DNA of 64,000 nucleotides from Casuarius casuarius (lineage: Eukaryota; Chordata; Aves; Casuariiformes; Casuariidae): the NCBI GenBank assembly GCA_003342895.1, contig PTFA01000024.1, positions 459,634-523,633 of the forward strand, written 5' to 3'. The notes beneath the pieces were generated by a model that searched no databases, was not told the DNA's origin, and saw only the letters and a list, made by a program, of their open reading frames with translations. Each line of letters starts with the position of its first letter. Positions within the stretch are counted from its first letter, which is position 1. Positions 1 through 12,100 of this stretch are shown piece after piece. A program made the position numbers and the translations under genes.

Positions 1-648
1 ANATAGATAGAAAGAACAAACTTTTAACTACAAGTTTATCAATATAAACTAAGCATAAACATAGCGACAGAACCCAAATGAAAGCTTAATGATTTCTGAT
101 GCTAAAATCTTGCCCACAGAGTTAGAAAAACATCAGAAGTGACTGAGACACTTTTGGCATCAAAATGAGCATCAAATCTTTAATTTAATGGCAAGCCTCT
201 CCATATTATTCTCCATATTACTCTAAAATTTGAAGAGGTAAAAAAACAAGGTCTCTACTGTGTCTGAATCAGTTAACAATTCTTCTAGAAAAACTATTGT
301 GTTATAAAATCTTGCCTTACTTCTTCCCAAACTCATAGATGAATACTATTAAAATGACAGTGTATACACAAAAAAATCAAGACATGTTTCAAANACTAGG
401 GAACTCATTAGGAACATCATGTATTTTAAAGAAATAGCAGTAGAAATGGAACAGTCAAAGCCAGAATTTAGCTTAAAAAACTTGTGCAAACATTCAAAGC
501 AGCTTCAAAGTTTACTGCCAAGAGACTAAAACATACAAAGGTGCACTTTCAGGCTTTAGTCTAATGGATAAAANCCCCCCTGGATTTCAAGAGAAGTATG
601 AAAACATAGCCACAGCTGTATGGAGATGGTCTGACTAAATAGTCTTAC
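1..648 (-). other. CNOT2: CNOT2 intron (partial, 3' continuation outside window)
   Basis: This stretch follows the donor of the 649-831 exon on the minus strand. It is AT-rich with single N bases near 394 and 574. I see no exon, RNA gene or recognisable repeat in it. Intron status is inferred from the donor site and the missing next coding segment. Confidence 0.85.
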
Positions 649-831
649 CTGTTCACAGTAAAAGGTTGTCGAGAGGGTTGCTGCTTTGGCATACATATTA
701 TGCTTGGAGAGCTTCTGTTGGGGCTGCCTAACCCTGAACTGCTCATGCTGTTTGTCCTGCTGGGAATTCCAATGCCCTGACCAACCTGGGAGTGGTTCAT
801 CATATTCCTAGGATTCATAGGCAATATCCCC
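649..831 (-). CDS. CNOT2: CNOT2 internal coding exon, 183 nt (last exon visible)
   Basis: Starting with the G that completes the split arginine codon, the minus strand reads GILPMNPRNMMNHSQVGQG and ends KQQPSRQPFTVN plus AG, the CNOT2 segment at about residues 129-190. The acceptor is a pyrimidine-rich TTTTTCAG (AG at 833-832) and the donor is GTAAGAC from 648. Phase is 2 at both ends and the length is 61 codons, so skipping it would be in-frame. The middle is Ser/Pro-rich (SPNRSSPS), giving candidate phosphorylation sites. The next expected exon, beginning with the rest of a serine codon and MSGFGMN, was not found in bases 1-648, so the gene continues beyond the left edge. No frameshift or stop is seen. 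Confidence 0.97.
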
Positions 832-1458
832 CTGAAAAAGAAAAAACATCCAAAAGATGAATCTGTACAGTAGTATTTGGTTACTCATGTAAGTTATGTA
901 GGACAGACTTTTAGCCGTTGCAACTGAACTTGTGATTAGCATCAATGCAGTATGTTTGGGTTATAACTTCTCTGTAATTAATGTAGTTTTTTGATTTCTT
1001 TAGAAATACCAGTTGGCCCATTACATACTAATTAAATCCTCAGTCAAGTTCTACATAAATACTTAAGTATTATGANTCTGAAAAGGAATTACAGATCTTT
1101 TTCTTTTTTTTTTTTAATGAGTGCTTCAGACCTACTACCTTAATACCCTAAACTGTGAATGACATGCATATAAAAAAATTTAACCACACATTTACCAGAA
1201 CATCCAAAAACCAGTGTCTTACATTCTGAAGCAGAATTTGCCAGCAATTTCTCTCATGTACAAGATCAAATACTGTCTTACAGTAAGTCCTATCTTACTG
1301 TTTTACAGTATTATTTCCCCAACACAGGCAGTAGTAAATAGAAATTATTTTTTCTTTATTAATTAGATTGTAAAGTAGTTGAGGCAAGATACGCATAACA
1401 CTTAAAAAGTGTCCTGCCGAAAGACACGACTGCAGAAATATTGGCTATCAATAAATAC
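832..1458 (-). other. CNOT2: CNOT2 intron, 627 bp
   Basis: It is bounded by the donor at 1458 and the acceptor AG at 833-832, and is the shortest intron of the visible gene. A T-run lies near 1100-1116. I see no other feature inside. Confidence 0.95.
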
Positions 1459-1606
1459 CTGCTCGGAGATGGAGGCGTGTGAAGTGACATTGTTGGTACC
1501 CCTGTTGTTGGCGTTACGTGGCTCGGTAACTGAGTGCCTTGTGATAAGCTGCGATTTAACTGAGGGGTATTGTTGCTCATTCCCCTCATTGGAAGGCCTA
1601 GTGCAC
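1459..1606 (-). CDS. CNOT2: CNOT2 internal coding exon, 148 nt
   Basis: The minus-strand translation begins by completing a serine codon with GT, then reads ALGLPMRGMSNNTPQLNRSL and ends in LHTPPSPS plus two bases of an arginine codon. This is the Asn/Ser/Thr/Pro-rich segment of vertebrate CNOT2, about residues 80-129. The acceptor is AG at 1608-1607 after a T-rich tract. The donor is a GTATTT type at 1458, weaker than the donors of the neighbouring exons. The exon enters in phase 1 and leaves in phase 2. The TPPSPS end carries Thr-Pro and Ser-Pro motifs, which are typical proline-directed kinase sites; that role is inference. The overlapping plus-strand open frame is a shadow of this exon. 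Confidence 0.97.
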
Positions 1607-4600
1607 CTATTGAGAAAAAATTCAGAGGGGTGGAAATATATAGCAATCAGGAACAAAGTCTAATCCATCTAATGTAGATGGAAACAATCTATGCTGACAA
1701 CCTAAAAAAAAAAAAAAAATTGCAAAGACTGAAGGCAAGTGCAGTGTAAAAACTAAGTCCTTGTTTGCATAATAGAATCCCAACTATCTCCAATATAGTC
1801 CCCTTTTGGTTAAGCTTTAAAAAGGCTCTTTAAGACATTTCTGTATTTGAGTCACTAAAGAAATTTCATTTCCTTTGAGATGTGGACTCTAAAGGAAGGG
1901 TTTAAGTTTGATTTTTTGATGACACAAACATCTATGTATTATCTCAGAAAGCTGGCAGCATTTTTAGAAAATTAGCATCTTTACTGAATAGATTAATTAC
2001 TTTTGAATAAGCTGATATATATGGCCAGTATTTAGAACACTGTCCTGTCTCATTAAAAATGAAGCAAATATTTAATTAAAAAAGGAAATTATGAATACAT
2101 AGTTCTCCATAACATTGTTTCTAGGACACCACCACCCTTTTTAAGAAAAGTTCTTTGTAAAGTTTATGCTGCTGCTTTGTGATAACAGAACTTCAGTGTC
2201 TATGATCACGTCAGGTCTAATAGTCTGAGAAAAGAAAGCAAGTAGGACTTTAACTGCCTTCTATTAACAATTAAAAACATACAGACGACAACACTGATCA
2301 GTAATATTCCCCACACAAGCACTTGTGTGTGATAGAATAAAATAAGCACTTAGTGAGGAAAAAAAAAAATCACTTTAAATGAAAACAAAAATACCCAGTT
2401 AGCTGCCCTCTCTGAAAACATGTTTGAAAACTTTATGAAGTTTCTCACCATTCTCACATCATTTTTCTGTATTTATTAAGTTTTGGAATTACATCCAAAG
2501 ACGAGAAAAAGCCATTTAATGCAGTCTAGCAACAGAAACAAACTTGGCACATAAAACTGACAGCTCCAAGTACCTGCTCTATTGGTTTAGCATCAGGCTG
2601 CTGAGGTACCTCGCAGGCAGCATGCAAAATCTTATCTTACAGACAAGTTAAGTTAGAAGTCATGATGAATCAGCAGTCTCTGCTATAGATCACCCTGTCA
2701 GAAGAGCTGAATATGCCAGTGTAAAAGATGATTAAATACCAAGAACGCAAAGAATGGATACAGCACGTATGCTCAGGCTATTACTAAGGACAAGGTCTGA
2801 GGAAACCTCAAAGATCTTAAGCTTTCACACTTTGAAAACTGCTGTTTGTTCACCGTTCTATATTACAATTCTCAATCCAAGATTTTTGCAATGAGAAATT
2901 TTGCCAACGCTCAGATTTATTTCTATACATTCAGATTAAGACATAATGAGGCTCACTATAACGAGCCTCGTAAGAGTCATTAAACGCCGATTATATTAAG
3001 GTGTTCACTGTAAATATTTTGGCAATTTGCTGCATCAGAATAATTTCAATGAACATAGATATATATTACAAAAAATATTTCATACTGATTAACAATTAGG
3101 TAGAATTTTAAAAATAAAATGGTAAAGCAAAACATACACTTATGAGCTAAATACAGCACACTGAAAAAAGAGGATTACTGTATTCAGGTTAACTTTGTGC
3201 AAGCATTCATTCCAATACAACTCATTTTTAACTGATGGTTATTTCTTCTTGTTGGCTTTCTTTACATCAGAATTTTTAATGAGTAGGGCTGTTACAGTGA
3301 AGTTAGACTATAGGCTCTGGATGACAAGTATGGGCAGTTAAAACATTCACTCTACAGAAGTGAAAATCTTTTTCCTATGCTTCTTTTTTCCACTTTCTTT
3401 TTTTCCTTCTTTTAAACAGAGACAAGAGACCTCCTAGGCAATGCTGCAGGCTGATCAATTAAGTGGCCAATTTTGTGCCTGGAAATTAAATTTGATTATG
3501 GTGATTCCACTGTATAATATGACATCTTGCTAAATGATTTACAGCTACCAATGCACCTGGGCATTAACAGCTTTGTTCCTCTCAAAAGTATTTTAGTTGC
3601 AACATTGTCCCCAGCAGAGCACATTTCCCCCCCTCTTCTTTGATAATTGGAAGAAACTGAACCCTGATAATATTCACTGTCTTTTAGCCATGCATGTGTC
3701 CACGTTGTAAAGATTATGTCCTAATCATCACATTCAATTGACTGAACAAACTTGATGGAAAAAACAAAAAAATTAACTTTAAAAGAAACAATAAATTCAA
3801 CTGTGATAAACAAAATGAACAAACTACCGCAGTAAGTATAGGCAGCAGAGCCTGGAAGGTTCAACAGTGCCAGATTCGGGACCAAGAAAACCACAAGCCA
3901 ACTATGACTCTCAGACTGGCCAAAAAACGATCATATCAATCTCACTAGCACAAGGAAATAGCAGTTGATTTTACGCGTTGCCCATCAACAGCCATTGCAT
4001 TAGAAAAAAATCTCTATAATTTTAAAATTCTATTAGAAGAAATCATCAGTAGGCTCTTGCAAAGACCAGGCACCTAGGAGACAAAGCTTTTATATTGTCT
4101 AGCTAAAAAGACCTCGCACTTGCTAAAATACCCTGAAGACACTTTTCCTTGGTGTCTGTATCGGATGCACTTGGCTAGAAAGTTGCAAACATATGCAGGA
4201 GTACAGTGACAAAAGTGATGCTCACAAATCTATTCTACTTGCATAACCATATCTAACTCGTATACTTGGAGTCAATCTCTGGAGACACCTGTCTGCCAAC
4301 TACAACTTCTTAACTCTGGCACTTAAGTTAGATGCCTAACATTAAGCAGTATGACTATTTCTTTGTGTGTCTTCTATAGCAATATTAGACACAGACTGGC
4401 AAATATAGAAGATGACTTCAAGAGGTGGAAAAGAGCAGCACAGAAGCAAACAATCTTACTGGCATAAATCTTTTCTAAACATGAGTTGCCAAGCACATGG
4501 ACAAGATTTAATTTGCTCCCGTGCAATGTAAAATACCAGTTATAATTTAAGCTGTTCCTTCTACTGCTCATCAGTAGCACTTATTTTTCAGTACTAGGCT

Positions 4601-4929
4601 CGTCTTGGCCTAGCCCAGTTTCCTTAGAGAGTCACAGTTAAATCACACACATTCTTCATATGATGACGGATTATAGTTGGGATTATATTTGGACATTTAA
4701 CAGCTATCCAGTGTCAACACGTGACACTTTGCATACTAAAGCAACGCAAAAATGCATTCTCCAAAAAACAAAACAAACAAAAAACCACACACCCAAAACA
4801 CAAATAAGACATACTAGGTCTTCTTTGCAATCAGCAAAAACCAAAACGATATGCATGTTCTCTGCCGAAAGAGCATTAAACTAAAACATCTTTAGCATAA
4901 AACAAATGTATCAAAAAAATAATTCTTAC
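1607..4929 (-). other. CNOT2: CNOT2 intron, 3323 bp
   Basis: It is bounded by the donor at 4929 and the acceptor at 1608-1607. The content is AT-rich unique-looking sequence with short A-runs. A small hairpin with perfect 7-bp arms (GAGGCTC/GAGCCTC) sits near 2949-2970, and a second short palindrome (ACACAAG/CTTGTGT) near 2314-2329. No coding or RNA gene is supported. Confidence 0.95.
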
Positions 4930-4996
4930 TTTGTTGCCCATATAAACTTGCCCCAAATTGAGACAGCTGACCTGATGTTGATGGTGATGCCAGCAT
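4930..4996 (-). CDS. CNOT2: CNOT2 internal coding exon, 67 nt
   Basis: On the minus strand this exon reads MLASPSTSGQLSQ then FGASLYGQQ plus the first base of a serine codon, exactly continuing the CNOT2 reading frame from the exon ending at 17465. The acceptor AG is at 4998-4997 after an A/T-rich tract, and the GTAAG donor starts at 4929. It enters in phase 0 and leaves in phase 1, so it cannot be skipped alone without a frameshift. It encodes about residues 58-80, a Ser/Gln/Gly-rich disordered stretch with no catalytic residues. The intron before it is 12468 bp and the one after it is 3323 bp. Identity rests on an uninterrupted match to the known protein plus correct splice sites and phase. 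Confidence 0.97.
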
Positions 4997-5717
4997 CTAA
5001 AATTAAAACAAAAAGTTTATAAGAAGTTTATATTAAAGACATGACTATATTACGCTACCTTGTCCTGAGGTTTTGTAACTGTATAATCATTTGCCAAAAA
5101 GATAAGCAAAAACTCCACCCCATTTTCAATCATCAAACATTTTAGATACCCCCAAAGTATCTGTATAGTAACAACTGTAACAGAATATTCCACGNCAATA
5201 AAAAGTTAGGAGCTTAGGTGTATAGGAATAACTTTCTTTTACTTTTGACAAGTAGCATCAGGTAAAAGACTGTAGAAGTAATATATTTCAGATTTTCTGC
5301 CCTTTCAACTAAGAGATGTGTCTTTACAGGGGAAGGAATACTCAATTATTTAAATCAGATATAATTTATTTCCCCTGCAAAACATGTATCATACAAGCAA
5401 ATCATAATCATTGTTAAACATAGTAACAGCAAGTGCAAAGTTTCATACAATCAGCTGCAAAAACGAAAGGTGGAAAATGAGTGGCTAGCTAGCAGCAGTT
5501 ATATAGAAAGAGGTATGCACATTAGATGAGAAATGAGCATGAAAACTTTGACACACCATCCTAAAAGCTAGCTTCTTGCTTGTATACACCATATAAACAG
5601 GTAAGATACACAAATGTCAGATGAAGCAATCCTTCTCACTCTATTATGTCAACTTTTGGACACCAAATATTACCAAATATTTCCATTATAACCTTCTTTG
5701 TCCATTTTTGGACACAC

Positions 5718-5745
<28 letters not shown>
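5718..5745 (+). repeat. Poly-A tract, 28 bp
   Basis: An uninterrupted run of A directly precedes the CR1-like fragment starting at about 5746. Confidence 0.97.
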
Positions 5746-5752
<7 letters not shown>

Positions 5753-6125
5753 AACTAAAGAGACTCTAGAGAAGAGCAACAAAAAAGATCTAAAAAAACC
5801 ACCACGATCTATAAAGATTGAGATTTGGCTTTGTTTACTCCAAAAAGATGGTAACTGAGAAAGGAACGTGACACCAGACTTTGAATCATAACTGTAAGAG
5901 GAAAAGAATTAACTGCTTTCCATGCTGCTGCAGAAAGGAGAAGCACTAATCAATTTCAGTTGATGAACAGAAGATTTAGGCTAAATATTCAGAAAAACCT
6001 TTGCAATCATAAGGACAGTTAAGCACTAGAACAGATTACGTGGACACTTCAAGCAAATCTCAGTCCCTGGAGAACAGAGTAGGTGTTTGTTGGTTAGGTA
6101 GAGCCCTTACAGGAAGACGGTGTAT
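5746..6125 (+). mobile_element. Old CR1-like 3' fragment
   Basis: The plus strand reads a diverged version of the CR1 3' region: an AGACTCTAGAGAAGAGCAAC block at about 5760, a TTTGGCTTTGTTTACTCC-like block at about 5825, GGCTAAATATTCAGAAAAAC at about 5979, and AGCACTAGAACAGATTAC at about 6022, followed by a GGAGA stretch. The order and spacing match the typical tail of CR1 elements as I recall it, but many substitutions separate it from any consensus. The terminal 8-bp repeat expected of CR1 ends is not seen. Boundaries are approximate. Confidence 0.55.
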
Positions 6126-9100
6126 TAGTTGACTTGATCCATCCAACTCGCAACAGAACCACATACTTACTGATCCATGGGCAAAATGTCTGCTTATGTG
6201 CTACAGTAGCCTGGTCTTAGATTGAACTGCAGAATTGTTTCAGGGAAAGGAATTGTCTGGATTCTTGCATGTAATGGAATTTTAACCTTTTCCAACTGGA
6301 GAGTAAAGAATTCATATAAAATAACTTCTATTGTGATAAACTGTAAACTGTTCTGCTGACTTCATCTGGACAAACACAAAGCTCACACAAAACTTGATAG
6401 ACTGGATCTGTTAGCCAGCTGTCTAGACTAGGGCCAAATCTAGATGGTAGAAGTGAGAAATAAAACGTGCAGGGTAGACACTGAACGTCAAAAATACTTT
6501 TGATGTCCGTAAGCTGCATAAAGTATTTACAATTTTTTTTTTAATACCTACACAAAGCATGAGTGGAAAAATAAAAATAGACAGTTACTATCCATCCAGG
6601 CCATCAGGAAATGCATGATAAGTATCACCTGAAAAATACTATTCATTCACAGATACTTCAAACAACATACATATAATAACAAACAACCACAGTAATAAAC
6701 ATGCAACTCACACATAAAAAAGGTCTGAAGTAGTAAGANGACAATTTCCTGCAGAAAAAGTATAATCAGAAGTTGGGCCAAATTGGATCAAACTTCTCCT
6801 TTGTGAAGGGCTGGCTGTGAACAAAAGCACCTTCTAAATAGCTATCAGTTACTTTGGTTTAGCACAGATAAAGTAAAGTTCTTAAGCCATGTCTACATCA
6901 GCAAGTAATGCAGCGCAAAGGGGAGAGGATTTGTACATAAAAACAGACAGAAAAGGGCATGTATGTATGCATTTCTAACTAGAGTTAGCTTTGCGTAAAA
7001 CCCAATTGCATGCAATGGTCGGAAAGGAACGTCTCTTCCACTTCATTTTGACCTCAAAGGAATCGAGTTCGTTCATACCAAGACTGATGAGCAGTGTGAA
7101 TCACAGTGTTGTGAAAAGGGGAGAATCAGGAGATACCACGTTCCTTGTCCAAGCTAACAAGCTTGTGAAGCATTGGTAGAGACTGATAAAACAAGGTGGT
7201 ATAGCAGTCTTTAAAAAAGAAGGACAGAAGTAAAATGTTGAGAAAAAAATAAGAGCATTGAATTTTGACAACAGGGAAAATCCAGAACATGTTTCAAGAC
7301 ATGACAAATCATGATTCCCTTGAAAGAACAACGGATAAGAAGTTTCAAGATGCCCCCGTGGACAAGGAGATGGGCAACAGAGGCAGCGACAATCAGATGT
7401 GGAGACCCAAACAGCAGCCACAAAGCTCCAGCAGCTTTGGGACAGATAAGCAGAACAACTTAAACCAAAAAGAAGATCCCATAAAAACACCTGCTCTGTG
7501 ATAGCATGTCTCTATGATAAGTGGAAGATGGTACAAATCACAGCATAAAAATATTTATGACATTAACTTGGATACAAAAAAAAGTCACAGACTTAAGAGG
7601 TATTAAATTATTTGAAAGAGAGGAAAACAAGATCCAATCTGTTTTATACTGATTCTATTCCATTTTTAAATCCAGTTAAAAGAAAAAGAATGGCAAACAA
7701 CATTTAATGAACGATACTTAATAAAAACTGGATTTTCTTTTGACACATTGCAAAGTAGGTCACATATTGTGCCATTTGCTTTTACATGAAAAGCTAAATT
7801 CAAAGTGACTTGTACAGAAACCCTTATAGACAACCACAATAAAGACCAAGTATTAAATTCAATAAGCCTAACAGAACTAGCTTTAAAGTCATAACATACT
7901 TAGAACATCAAGGGTAATAAGCCTCAAGAAGATGACGAAATTAAGAAAAATTTTGGTGGATCTGTTCCAGGAAGATTAAATACAGCATTTCTTAAATCTC
8001 ATGAAGAGGAAAATGCTGTATGGATATAACTCTTATTCTATCTCTAGTTTATTTCTTAATGTGCCAAAAACCTTACCAGTATTCACTATTTTTTCTGCCA
8101 TAGCTAAGTATGCAGCAGTCTAAAATCCTGCCTTAATTTTCTACTATTTCCATACCATTTAGGTCAACAACAAAATCGCTGAATTAGCCAAAACATTAAC
8201 ATAGGCTAGCAGGACCTTTATGCGCGTTCACAATCCCCAAGTTAGTATTACAGTCTACTTGAACTTGGTCTGCCGCAGATACTAAAGATGCAAGATGAAC
8301 ACTGCCAACAGTATTAACAACACTCCTTCCAGGAGTCTGGAATTATTAAATTATTTTATCTGATTGCATTACTTGCCACAGGATAAATAAAATACAACAG
8401 TTCTCTAAGAGCATACTTAAAGGGGGATATAGGTCACTCTTGAATTTCTATTAGCCTACACCAGCCAAAGGTCATGACAATCCTAATAAAAATGAAGGCA
8501 GGCTATCACACAAGGTCACTAAGGCCTCTCCCACTTGTTAAGATCCTTTAAAGCTTACCCAACTATGGCAATGCTTTAGGAAAAAAATGCTCTTACCAAA
8601 TACTTACCAAATAACTGAAATCATGTCAGTGAAGAGCATATTCCAGCAGTATGTATTCAGCACCAACAACATTTTAAAATGAGTGACTGGGCACCTTCTA
8701 TCAAAGTTCAGGGAAGTGTTAAACTAGCTTACAACACCAATAGCTTTTGCTGCAGACATAAAAAAAATCCACTCTTCAAGTTCTGGCATTTGAGTTTAAT
8801 CCATTTGCCAACGGTTAACAACCACAAAAAACAGTTGTGAAATAACACAGCAGTTTTGTTCTTATTCTAACTCCGTATGATTTAATTAAGCAAATTATCT
8901 CAACTGGCCTTCTTTGTACATGTCATTAGAAGACAGAGGATGCCTAAGACTTGCATCTCCAGTAGTGCAAAGACACAAATAAGCAAACAATACCTCGTGT
9001 ACCATGAAGAATGCATTTTACTCTACTGGCATACCTAAGGACCAATAGTCAGTATTTGCATATTGAAGGACTTGATGATACTCAACTAAAATGAGAAAAT

Positions 9101-12100
9101 CAGTTTACTCCCAAGTCTCAAATGATCGCAGTGCAATTCTGACCAGGTGAGATTCTGCTTCTAAACTCAAATCAACTGATGATCCGAACAGACAGCTCAA
9201 TTTCTACGGACTGGCCCGCACCAAAAGTCAGTAAGCCATAATGTACCATCACACAATTTCCTCCTCCTAGCGATGAACTATTTTTACTCTACTGGCTTTT
9301 ATTAATTCTTGATGGGTTTATTGCAATAAGTTTATTTAGGAGTGCCAGTATCTATCCTGAAAAAGCAGGACCAGCAGTTGCTTGAATTTGCTAGAAGTGT
9401 GGAATAAGCAGCAGCCTCCTAAACTCCCTCAGGACACGGGCCAATGCAGGCTGCACGAAGGTGGGAGGAGGTTCAGCAGGGCTGATTCAGAGAGCTCCCA
9501 CCTCCGTGCTCTGCTGCAGCCTCCTGCCTCTTCCAAGCCAACCACCCACTAACTGCGGGATGGCTGCGTATCACCCTAACTGCCACGGCAGCACACCTTG
9601 GCGTGGAGGCACAAGGAAAATTCACTAAAGCAACACTCCTGCCAAAGCCACTACAACATGCAGCTATATCCTGAAGCCACCTTCTTAAACACAAAGTAAG
9701 CTGCAGCTAAAATACATCAATTCAGCATGGGAAAATCAACTCCCCAAAGCAAAACATGTTAGAACAAGCAAATAAGTCCGAGTAATATCTGGGCTGATAA
9801 ATGATGGTTTTCTCACAGGTGCAAACATAAGCATCATTTTGTATCTGCACTACTTTATTTCTGGTATCTGCCATCTGTCCTGCACTATTTAATAATAAAA
9901 CAGCTGACCCACAGCTTCAAAAGGAGAAAGCGTTATAACAACTATGTTTAAAAAAAAAAATCAAGCACAAATAACTGATATGAATTAGACTTCTTACACT
10001 CTTTCAGTTTAAAACTTAATATTATTGCTAGTCCTACACTGTATTACATGGTACTTTCTATACACTATTCACAAAACTCATGCGTTGTAAGAAAATTTTT
10101 CAAATCTCAAAACCAGTATCAATGATAAAATTCTGAAAGTCTGATATTTGGAGGAGGATTATTTGCAAGTGTAATTTTTTTTTTTTAACTAATATACATT
10201 ATTGAATAAGTGAAATAGAAAAACAAATACAAATACTGAAAAGTACATGAAATTTTATTAAATCTTTCAGATACCATCATTTAAGGTTGTGATCTCCTGC
10301 CTTCACTGGCCCTTGAGAAGCATGCTGAGCTGACAACACATGGCAAGCATCATATTTTGCACTGAGCCTATCTGGAAATTCTCTGTTGCTGGAAGCATTA
10401 CCTGAAGATCTTAAAGATGCTGCTTTTGAGTCGCAATGACATTAACTGACAGTGTTAATGATAGTGCTTAACATGGCTATTAAACGAAAACTTTCAGCAT
10501 GAGTTCTCTCTGCACAGAGACATTCAGTTTGCTGGTACGATGTATCATTGAGCCAAGAGAAAACTTGTCACAAGATGCTACAAAAAAGTTCCATAAGCAT
10601 TTAAGTACTAGGACAACAAAGCAAATATTTTATTCTAATTAAATAGCTGGCTGCATACTGAAAGTTAAAAAAAACAACAAAAAAACCAAAAACCACAAAA
10701 AACACAGGCTGAACATGTAAAACACCAGTATTACAATACAGTAAGTTCAGTGAATTGAATTATTGTATATGAGACCATAACCTCCCCCTTCTAGCAGAGC
10801 CAGATGATTTTATGCATGGAATGAATCTGGTTCAAGGAACCACTTCAAATGCTAATGCTGATATACACATATTAACGATTTTATATTGTTAAGTGGAAAT
10901 CTATTAAATATGGCTCTTTGATAAAATACAGAAACACTATTTAGCACAGTGATTTAGCTCTTCTGCAAAACATTAATTCTAAATACCATTCAGTTTGGAT
11001 TTAACTACTGCAATAAGAAATGAAACTTATTTCTTTGCGACATATATTTCAGATCACTTACTTTTTAATCTGAAATAACTTAAAATGTAATTCAGAGATA
11101 CTTCTTCATTGCAAAATGTATGACACAATATGAAAACAACTTTTCCTCTCTTAGGAAAACTAGTTTATCATGCATTGTTTCATTTGATATCCCCATCTAT
11201 ATATAATCTTCTAGGGGAAACAGTAAAACTACGCATCCTGTATTCTAAACTTTTGGCTCCCTCTTTGTACTATGGAACTTTATTATGAAAACACAAGTTA
11301 CAAGCAGAATGACAAAAGGTTCTGACAAAGCTATACTACATTAAAATAAAAGAAAATCCCCTCAGTTTTTTTTAAATCTCAGCCCATGGAAGTTCTTCCA
11401 GCTGTTTTCAATTAATGCATTTCACCTTTTCTTCATTTAAGTTTTTATTTATTTTACAATATATTATGTACTGACTAAAAGATGCCAGGTGAATTTAATC
11501 ACTCTCTAGGAAGGTAAAGAGCTATTCCATTGCTTTGCATGTTAACAATCTCTGACACTTCAGGGAAATAAAACTTAAGCTGTGTGTTTCACATAGCAAA
11601 CATTGCAAAGGAATCCACTATTCAATCAAATATATGTTTACATATGATGTAACATGTGGGAAAATACTCATTTTCTATTTAACATTTAAACACATTGTGT
11701 TAATCTTTTTCCTAAAATAAGCTTTATTTTTACATAAATGCATCAAAACTACTCTAATTATGAAAAGTAATTTTAATGTAAAGTAGCTCCATTAAACCAG
11801 CCAGCATTAGCATTAATGCTTTTACTGCTTCTTCTGATACCAGAGGATTCCACAGGAATTTTTCTTAACTGCTTAACAACAACTTTAAGTGCAGCATCTG
11901 AACTTAAATTACGACTCTGACTAAGCTAACAGACTCTCGCATACAATGACTAAGGCAGATACTAAGCAAGATGTGTTGGGAAACAAGGTAACACAGGTTT
12001 GTTTAGAATCCTAACAAACAGCGTTAAAAAGGGCACAGATCAAGCTGGAATGACATGGTATGCAGCAACCCTAAAACCAAAGCTGTCTCCAGAAAAGTGA

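Noticed and set aside
1402..1663. Alternative open frames overlapping the 148-nt CNOT2 exon on both strands
   Set aside because: They are shadows of the true CNOT2 frame.
2655..2712. Possible C/D-box snoRNA (ATGATGA ... CTGA) on the plus strand
   Set aside because: No terminal stem, no convincing C'/D' pair, a short C-to-D distance, and it lies antisense to the host gene.
7101..7490. 129-codon minus-strand open frame, the longest in the window
   Set aside because: It is rich in Cys/Ser/Phe with no recognisable domain, lies inside a CNOT2 intron, and has overlapping open frames on both strands. Treated as chance.
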